6,070 nucleotides of DNA, taken from Alphaproteobacteria bacterium (lineage in GTDB: Bacteria > Pseudomonadota > Alphaproteobacteria > Acetobacterales > Acetobacteraceae). Position numbers and translations under genes: made by a program. The stretch spans positions 1 to 6,070 of the forward strand of contig JAMFRY010000203.1 in assembly GCA_026225015.1 (NCBI GenBank), given 5' to 3'. This document shows, in pieces, positions 1-5,225 of this stretch (positions are counted from its first letter, which is position 1; every line of letters begins with the position of its first letter). Below the pieces are notes generated by a model, which did no database searches, was not told where the DNA came from, and saw only the letters and a program-made list of their open reading frames with translations.

Positions 1-1022
1 AGAATCGGCTCGGGGTCCAGGCCAAGCTCGCCACGCACAACCGTTACCCAATCCCCGATATCCTGAACCTGCGACGGGTTCTTGCGCAGCAATTCGCGCT
101 TGATGAACGGAAACCCGTTGAGCAGAAGCTGCCGCCACAAATCCGCGGTCGGGTTCAAGGCGATCTGCCGGGCGGCGGCATCGCGAATCCGGTTGATTTG
201 GAGCTTGCGAGTCAGCCAAACCGGGTCGGTGCGCGACGGCCTGAACCGGTCCGCACGGACAATGTCATCGAGTACTTTCTGGCCGGTCACCTGGCCCACC
301 AATGCCTCATAGTTCCAGATCGCCTTGCATTTGAGCCCGGCCCTCAGCATCATTTGCGTCAATCCGACTTCATATTCGCGGACGATGAACGTTTTAAATG
401 GCACGGGCCGGATTTCTTTCCAGAATTTGGCGAAAGCTTGCGACTGCAACGCCCTTGCCCCAAAAGCCAGAAAAAAAGATTGCAAATGGTAGCGATACTG
501 CCAGCTCTCCGTCAGGCCCCATATATCGGCCTCGCTGTAATTCAGCTTCGCCAGCACCGCATCCAGAGGCCGCAATGGGCCATATACGCTATCGTTGAGG
601 ATGATAAGTTCCTTGGTATCCCGCGCGGGCAGGTTCAGCGCCTCGAACACATCGCGCCAAGCGCAGAAATCATAGCCGGTATTGCGGCGCACGAAAATAG
701 CGCTGCAAATTTCGCGCAACGCTGCCTCGCCGTCTTGCGTCAATTTTTCGGAGTTGGTTACGAAGACAACGCAATACCCGGCGGCGGCAAGTTCCTTGAG
801 GTAGTAGATCGCCGATCCGGAAACGCGCCCATAAATGTCAAAATGCATGAACACGGCGATGCGTGGCGAGAGTGCAATCGGCCCTTGCGGCCAGGTGGAG
901 ATAATGTGGCGCCTGCCGCGGAATAGGGCCGTGAAGTGGGAAAGCCGAAAAATGACCCCCCATTTTAACGTCGCGCCCGCTTTTTCCAGCGCGCTATTTA
1001 AATCTCTGATAGCATGTACCAT
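1..1022 (-). CDS. RgpF-family rhamnan synthesis protein, 3' end cut by window edge
   Basis: The frame opens at ATG 1022 and runs off the left edge, giving 340 visible residues. The RgpF family (rhamnan synthesis protein F) acts in the cytoplasm in building rhamnose-rich or related surface polysaccharides; the exact sugar added here cannot be read. Family-like motifs seen: IAVFMHFD near residues 55-62, RRNTGYDFCAW (112-122), NDSVYGPL (143-150), LQSFFLAFG (180-188) and GFPFIKRELLRKNP (303-316). Visible domain is roughly residues 53-340. Streptococcal RgpF is nearly 600 residues, so more probably lies beyond the edge. ATG 1022 is the first start after an in-frame TAA nine codons upstream, but no good Shine-Dalgarno precedes it. 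The gene lies 49 bp downstream of the methyltransferase-glycosyltransferase gene on the same strand, which suggests one operon. Family assignment is firm; substrate is unknown. Confidence 0.87.
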   Translation of the reverse strand, partial: MVHAIRDLNSALEKAGATLKWGVIFRLSHFTALFRGRRHIISTWPQGPIALSPRIAVFMHFDIYGRVSGSAIYYLKELAAAGYCVVFVTNSEKLTQDGEAALREICSAIFVRRNTGYDFCAWRDVFEALNLPARDTKELIILNDSVYGPLRPLDAVLAKLNYSEADIWGLTESWQYRYHLQSFFLAFGARALQSQAFAKFWKEIRPVPFKTFIVREYEVGLTQMMLRAGLKCKAIWNYEALVGQVTGQKVLDDIVRADRFRPSRTDPVWLTRKLQINRIRDAAARQIALNPTADLWRQLLLNGFPFIKRELLRKNPSQVQDIGDWVTVVRGELGLDPEPI

Positions 1023-1030
1023 TACGGTAC
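1016..1030 (-). repeat. Inverted repeat around the rgpF-like start codon
   Basis: A perfect 5-bp inverted repeat, GTACC and GGTAC, is separated by five bases. In the minus-strand transcript the loop holds the A and U of the proposed AUG at 1022-1020, and its G enters the stem. The structure is short. It could modulate initiation of the RgpF-type gene or be chance. No strong Shine-Dalgarno is present beside it. Confidence 0.35.
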
Positions 1031-1071
1031 TACCATAGGTTATTTACCCAGAACGAATCAAGCCACGGCTT

Positions 1072-2844
1072 TCAAGAAAACAGCGCCGGCAGCCGTGCCT
1101 GCAACGCCGCGCGTAACGCTTCCCTGCGTTGCCATAACGATCGATACCAAGCATCGCGCGCCGCGATCTGATAGGCCAGCATCCGCTCGCGCGCCACATA
1201 TTGCCGCGCCGCATCCGCCATCTTGCGCGCACCTTCGGCATCAGCCAGCAGGCGCAGCAGACATAAGCGCAGTTGCGGCGCGTCCCGGAACAGCATGCCG
1301 GTTTTATCATCTTCGACCACATTGCCGTAAACCACCGGGCTCGCCAGCGTGCTCACGCGGCAGGCGCCGGCTTCGATAAATTTAAGGTCGGATTTCGCGC
1401 GGTTGAAAGCGGTGTCGGCAAGCGGCATGAACGCGACCTCCGCGCCGCCCAGCAGGTCGAGATAGGTTGGATAATCGCAGACGGGCGTGAACTGCTTATG
1501 CGGCGTCTCCAGCGCATCGAAAAACGCCCGGTCATGCACGATGGAGAATTTCAGCCGCGCGCCCGCCAAGCGGGCAATTTCATTGATCGTCGGCATAAAG
1601 GGCTGCCAATCGGCTTCCCGGTTCAGCGCCCCGAAGAACATCGTCAACTGATCCTGATTGCAAAAATTCCGTACCTCCGGAAGCTCGGAAATCGCATTCG
1701 GGAATACCGCCACTTCCGGATTCTCCGCCCGCAGCAGCCGGGCCAATTCCGGCGTGCTGGTTTGAATCGCGTGTACCGCCCTGAATGTCAGCACCTCGTT
1801 CAGGTCAACCCCGCGATCTGCCATGAAATTAGGGTGGTCGTCGAACTCGGTTACGATCAGATAGCCCTTCGCCAGCAGCTTTTTGATCCGCTCCAAGCCG
1901 GAATCCGCCAACAGAAGCGGGCGGTGCAGGATGGCGATATGTGGCAAATCCCGGCCTTTTTCCGGGATCTCTTCCTCATCCTGGATAAAGGCCAGAATCG
2001 CGCTATCGGTTCGCAAGGCACGGATCGGCTGCATCACGCGCAATTCGCTCACTCCGCCAAGCGGCGGCAGCGCGGTGGCGCGCAGCACGATTCGCGGCGG
2101 CGCGGAGCGGCGGGCCCGCCAGATGAATTGCAAGGGTCCGGCACGGTTTAAATATTCCTGCGGATCAACGCCGATTGCCCGCAATCCAGGCGCCATAGCC
2201 TCCGCAAAGCGCTTCGCACCTTCGATATCCACGGGCCGCGCCAGGAGATCGGAGAGAGTCAGTCCCACATTCAGCAAGGCGCGGGCCATGTTGCGCGGGG
2301 TGAACCAGCGCAGATGCGTGCGGTCCAACAATCCCTGCGCCTCATAATTGAAGCTGCCGTTCAGCAGCCGCAGCGCGAAACTCCAATGCTCCACATTGGG
2401 CATGCAAACCAGAACCGTGCCGTCCGGGGCAAGATATTCAACCTGTTCTTTCAGCAGCCGCCAGGGGTCGACCAGGTGCTCCAGCACGTCACCGTAAATG
2501 ATGCAGTCTATCCCCGCCGATACCGAAAAGGGCATGGGCGCCGCCTCCACATCCAGGCAGGCCACTTCGCTCAAGCGCCGCTCGGCGCGGCCTGCCGAAG
2601 CGTGATCTGAATCGATGCCCAGCACCCGCGCTTGCGGGTTACGGCGCAGATATGCAGCCCCCAGCGCCCCTTGCCCACAACCCACGTCTAGAACGGTCCG
2701 CGCGGTCAGCGGTATGCGTTCCAGCAATTCCGGATTGGCGTAATCGGGGTACGCCAAGGCGGAGGCGCCCCGAAGTGGCGTTGCGGGTGGCGTTGCGAAA
2801 TGCGTTGCGGACGGCGCTGGCCCGGTAATCTCATCCATTTCCAT
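1072..2844 (-). CDS. Fused SAM-dependent methyltransferase / GT-B glycosyltransferase
   Basis: This 590-residue cytoplasmic protein has two enzymatic halves. Residues about 35-240 are a class I methyltransferase of the Methyltransf_23 (UbiG-like) type: SAM loop VLDVGCGQGALG (51-62), acidic strand end GIDSD (76-80), YGDVLEHL (117-124), and HLRWFTPRNMARAL (177-190). Residues about 250-580 resemble a GT-B (group 1/GT4-like) glycosyltransferase: EFDDHPNF (333-340), QTSTPELARLL (361-371), FPNAI (381-385), FFGALNREADW (403-413), and a donor-site-like stretch with SDLKFIEAGA (485-494) and GNVVEDDKTGMLF (507-519). The N-terminal Rossmann half of the glycosyltransferase looks short, about 130 residues. 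The first 30 residues are Ala/Thr/Pro-rich. ATG 2844 follows an in-frame TGA by one codon; ATG 2838 is an equally possible start. The protein probably methylates and transfers sugars in surface-polysaccharide assembly, judging from its neighbours; acceptor and donor are not visible. Confidence 0.88.
   Translation of the reverse strand: MEMDEITGPAPSATHFATPPATPLRGASALAYPDYANPELLERIPLTARTVLDVGCGQGALGAAYLRRNPQARVLGIDSDHASAGRAERRLSEVACLDVEAAPMPFSVSAGIDCIIYGDVLEHLVDPWRLLKEQVEYLAPDGTVLVCMPNVEHWSFALRLLNGSFNYEAQGLLDRTHLRWFTPRNMARALLNVGLTLSDLLARPVDIEGAKRFAEAMAPGLRAIGVDPQEYLNRAGPLQFIWRARRSAPPRIVLRATALPPLGGVSELRVMQPIRALRTDSAILAFIQDEEEIPEKGRDLPHIAILHRPLLLADSGLERIKKLLAKGYLIVTEFDDHPNFMADRGVDLNEVLTFRAVHAIQTSTPELARLLRAENPEVAVFPNAISELPEVRNFCNQDQLTMFFGALNREADWQPFMPTINEIARLAGARLKFSIVHDRAFFDALETPHKQFTPVCDYPTYLDLLGGAEVAFMPLADTAFNRAKSDLKFIEAGACRVSTLASPVVYGNVVEDDKTGMLFRDAPQLRLCLLRLLADAEGARKMADAARQYVARERMLAYQIAARDAWYRSLWQRREALRAALQARLPALFS
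2778..2813 (-). repeat. Three 12-bp tandem repeat units inside the fusion gene
   Basis: The 8-mer GCGTTGCG recurs exactly every 12 bases, at 2778, 2790 and 2802, with variable four-base spacers. On the minus strand this encodes ATHF-ATPP-ATPL at residues 13-24 of the fusion protein, a flexible N-terminal tail ahead of the methyltransferase domain. Because the unit is a multiple of three, copy-number change would keep the reading frame. Confidence 0.7.
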
Positions 2845-3002
2845 CGATCATTGCCATAACCGTTCCTGCACCCAAGTCATTCTCTCGCCCGGCAGGCCGG
2901 TCCAGGCAAGCCCCGCTATTGCGGCGCGCTGATGTTTCTGCAACGGAGACTCACCGCCGGCCTCTTCAAAACGGGTAGGCTTTAGGCCATGGTCCGCGCC
3001 GC
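2845..3002. promoter_or_regulatory. Divergent intergenic region between the two polysaccharide transcription units
   Basis: The 158 bp between two gene starts facing away from each other must carry promoters for at least one direction unless each unit is read from elsewhere. No convincing sigma-70 boxes are visible; the best minus-strand pair is TTGCAG at 2943-2938 and AATAGC at 2920-2915 with a 17-base spacer, each matching consensus at only three of six bases. A small CCGC-TATT-GCGG inverted repeat lies at 2913-2924. The region also contains a minus-strand open frame ending at 2848 and two micro-ORFs, described in the findings. The regulatory role is inferred from gene layout only. Confidence 0.4.
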
Positions 3003-4073
3003 ATGATACATTTCCACGGATGGGCAGAACTCAACCTGCCTCGGCATTTGGCGTTGCTGGCCGGCCTGGCAATTTTCTCCGGTATCGTCGTGCGTGTCAT
3101 GGTCGCCATTGCCGTTCCCGATCATCCGGACCCGCGCAAATCCCATAGCCAGGTCACCCCCAAATCCGGCGGCGTCGGCATCGTCGCGGCCTTCCTGCTG
3201 GGGGTGCTGGTGCTCTACCGGTATGGCAGCGTCTCGCGCCTGTCCAATCAGTATTTTCTGGGCGTCATCGGCGCAGCTTTGCTGATGGCGGCGGTCTCCT
3301 TCGTCGACGACCTCCTTGACCTGCCATTCCTGGTCAAACTTGCCGCCCAGTTCGTTGCCGCTTCGGCCGCGGTGGGGTCGGGTCTTTGGATGCATGTTTT
3401 CCTGCTGCCCTATTTCGGCGTCGTCGATATCGGCTATCTCGGCATCCCGCTCACCTTTATCTTTATCCTGTTCATTACCAACGCCATGAACTTCATCGAC
3501 GGTCTGAACGGCCTCGCTGCCGGCGTGACCCTGCTTACCTGCCTCATCCTCTCCGCCATCGCAGCACTTTATGGCGGCTATTTCATCTACACCGCCGCCT
3601 TGCTGCTGGCCGGCGCCGCGCTGGGGTTTTTGCCTTTCAACTTTCCGCGTGCGCGGATTTTCATGGGGGATGTCGGGAGCCAGTTCTGCGGCTTCATGCT
3701 GGCGTTGTTCGGCATCGCCGCGGCCCGCTACGAGGCGGCGACGCTCTCCTTCCTATTGGTGCCGTTGCTGCTTTCCGGCGTGCTGTTTGACGTCGTGTTC
3801 ACCCTCATCCGCCGCTTGTTCGCCGGCGAGAACATCGCCGAGGCGCATCGTGGCCATCTCTATCAGATCGCCCAGCGCTCGGGCCTCGATGCGATTTGGG
3901 TCACTTTGCTGCATTGGGGTTTCGTTCTGATCGGCGGGCTGACCGCTTCCGGGTTTCTGCTCGGGCCTCGGACATGGAAACTACCTATCGCGCTGGCGCC
4001 GCTCGTGATTCAGTTCATCTGGGCGGGTTATGTGTTTCGCCGGGCGAAGTTTGCGGGGATAGAGAAGTGGTAG
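3003..4073 (+). CDS. MraY/WecA-family undecaprenyl-phosphate sugar-1-phosphate transferase
   Basis: This 356-residue multi-pass inner-membrane protein should transfer a sugar-1-phosphate from a UDP-sugar to undecaprenyl phosphate, the first step of a lipid-linked polysaccharide. Motifs in the family order: PRKSHSQVTPKSGGVGI (44-60), FVDDLLDLPFLVKLAAQ (100-116) with the Asp-Asp pair at 102-103, NAMNFIDGLNGLA (160-172), RIFMGDVGSQF (218-228), and AHRGHLYQ (281-288). About ten hydrophobic segments are evident, the first at about 16-38. Length fits WecA/WbpL-type enzymes, and it is not MraY of peptidoglycan judging by motif wording and context. The usual second Asp of DGxDG is Asn169 here. ATG 3003 is the only ATG that keeps the first membrane segment after the in-frame TAG at 2976; it lacks a clear Shine-Dalgarno. 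It is divergent from the two glycan genes and convergent with proB. The sugar (GlcNAc or another N-acetyl sugar) is not determined. Confidence 0.92.
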   Translation: MIHFHGWAELNLPRHLALLAGLAIFSGIVVRVMVAIAVPDHPDPRKSHSQVTPKSGGVGIVAAFLLGVLVLYRYGSVSRLSNQYFLGVIGAALLMAAVSFVDDLLDLPFLVKLAAQFVAASAAVGSGLWMHVFLLPYFGVVDIGYLGIPLTFIFILFITNAMNFIDGLNGLAAGVTLLTCLILSAIAALYGGYFIYTAALLLAGAALGFLPFNFPRARIFMGDVGSQFCGFMLALFGIAAARYEAATLSFLLVPLLLSGVLFDVVFTLIRRLFAGENIAEAHRGHLYQIAQRSGLDAIWVTLLHWGFVLIGGLTASGFLLGPRTWKLPIALAPLVIQFIWAGYVFRRAKFAGIEKW

Positions 4074-4101
4074 GCCAGGACCCTGCCCAGACCCCCGTAC
4101 A

Positions 4102-5217
4102 TTAGAATATGACCAGATCGTCCCGGTGGATGACTTCATCTCGGCCGCGCCACCCCAGCAACGCCTCAAAATCATCCGAGCGATGCCCGGCGATCACCGC
4201 CGCATCCGCGCTGGAATAGGCCGATAAGCCCCGACCGATCCTTATGCCCGCTGGGTTGAGCACATCCACCGCATCGCCGCGCTCGAAGGCGCCGGAAACC
4301 GTCTTGATTCCAGCTGGCAATAGCGAGGAGCCTTTCGCCAAGGCGCGGGCAGCGCCGGCATCCACCGTAAGCGCGCCCAAGGGCGCCAGATGGCCGGCGA
4401 TCCAGTTCTTGCGCGCGCTCCGCCCTTCCGGGGCCGGCAGGAACCAGGTGCATTTCGCCCCGTCCTCGATCGCCTTGATCGGATTCTGCCGATCGCCGAG
4501 CGCAATCGCCATGGCGGTGCCGGACTGGGTGGCGATCCTTGCCGCCACCAGCTTGGTCCGCATCCCGCCGGAGGAATAGCCGGGCGGCGGCTCGCCGCCC
4601 ATGGCGTCGATCTCCGGCGTCAGTGCGGCCACAATCGGGATATGCGCGGCCAGGGGTTCCCGGCGGGGATCGGCGGTGTAGAGCCCATCAATATCAGAAA
4701 GCAGGATCAGAATATCGGCCTGCATCATCTCGGCCACCCGGGCGGCCAGGCGGTCGTTATCACCGAAGCGGATTTCCGTGGTCGCCACCGAGTCGTTTTC
4801 GTTGATCACCGGCACGCAATGCAGCCCCAGCAAGGTGCGCAAGGTGGCCCGCACGTTCAGATAGCGCTGCCGGTCCTCGGTGTCCTCCAGTGTGATCAGA
4901 AGCTGCGCCGCGTTCAGTGCATAGGCGGAAAGCGCCTCGCTCCAGGCCTGGGCCAGACGGATCTGCCCCACCGCCGCCGCCGCCTGTTTTTCCTCCAGCC
5001 GCAATTTTGCACTGTTAAGCTTCAGGCGCCGCCGCGCCAACGCGATCGCGCCGGAGGAAACCACGATCACTTCTGCTCCGCGCGCCGCCATGCCGGCGAT
5101 ATCCTGCGCGATGCTGGCCAACCACTCCGCCTTGGGCGTCGCCGACTCCGCATCCACGATCAGCGCGCTGCCGATCTTGATCACGACCCGCTTGGCGGTG
5201 AGGAGGCTCGGGATCAT
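4102..5217 (-). CDS. proB: Glutamate 5-kinase with C-terminal PUA domain
   Basis: ProB phosphorylates L-glutamate with ATP to gamma-glutamyl phosphate, the committed step of proline synthesis, in the cytoplasm. The protein has 371 residues, normal for the long PUA-bearing form. The amino-acid kinase domain (about 8-260) shows VVIKIGSALI (11-20), VVSSGAIALARRRL (52-65), VINENDSVATTEIRFGDND (137-155), LLSDIDGLYTADPRR (172-186) and YSSGGMRTKLVAA (214-226). E. coli ProB has GTGGM where this has SSGGM. The PUA domain spans about 275-371 and begins after RSARKNWIAGHLAP. Its ATG at 5217 overlaps the obgE stop as ATGA, and no Shine-Dalgarno is visible, so translation is probably coupled to obgE. In many bacteria the proline end product inhibits this enzyme; nothing here shows transcriptional control specific to proline. 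proA is not adjacent downstream. Confidence 0.97.
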   Translation of the reverse strand: MIPSLLTAKRVVIKIGSALIVDAESATPKAEWLASIAQDIAGMAARGAEVIVVSSGAIALARRRLKLNSAKLRLEEKQAAAAVGQIRLAQAWSEALSAYALNAAQLLITLEDTEDRQRYLNVRATLRTLLGLHCVPVINENDSVATTEIRFGDNDRLAARVAEMMQADILILLSDIDGLYTADPRREPLAAHIPIVAALTPEIDAMGGEPPPGYSSGGMRTKLVAARIATQSGTAMAIALGDRQNPIKAIEDGAKCTWFLPAPEGRSARKNWIAGHLAPLGALTVDAGAARALAKGSSLLPAGIKTVSGAFERGDAVDVLNPAGIRIGRGLSAYSSADAAVIAGHRSDDFEALLGWRGRDEVIHRDDLVIF

Positions 5218-5225
5218 TTTTTTCG
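5214..5225 (-). other. obgE/proB ATGA overlap with in-frame A AAA AAA heptamer
   Basis: On the minus strand the obgE frame ends CGA AAA AAA TGA, and proB starts at the last A of the A7 run (5223-5217), giving a 4-base ATGA overlap. The A7 is phased as A AAA AAA in the obgE frame, a classic -1 slippery arrangement. A -1 ribosomal slip, or one extra A added by RNA polymerase, would continue directly into the proB frame at its own ATG. The overlap is certain; slippage is only a possibility. Confidence 0.6.

Noticed and set aside
471..477. T7 tract (minus strand) in the RgpF-type gene, and a G6 tract at 956-961 near its 5' end, as phase-variation sites
   Set aside because: Both tracts are short for phase variation, and the T7 encodes the conserved Phe-Phe of the LQSFFLAFG motif, so codon constraint explains it.
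198..926. Plus-strand 242-codon open frame
   Set aside because: The minus strand here encodes the RgpF-family protein with several hallmark motifs, so the plus-strand frame is its shadow.
1273..2151. Plus-strand 292-codon open frame
   Set aside because: It lies entirely antisense to the glycosyltransferase half of the fusion gene, where motifs are clear; composition is shadow-like.
2915..2943. Minus-strand sigma-70 promoter TTGCAG-17-AATAGC
   Set aside because: Spacing is ideal but each box matches consensus at only three of six bases, too weak to call as a feature.
2982..3395. Minus-strand 137-codon open frame rich in Asp, Gln, His and Gly
   Set aside because: It is antisense to the start of the WecA-like membrane protein; the hydrophilic composition is the expected complement of hydrophobic codons.
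4060..4110. Intrinsic terminator between the WecA-like gene and proB
   Set aside because: The only pairing seen (CAGG and CCTG around GT, 4078-4094 region) has a two-base loop, mismatched flanks and no T run on either strand.
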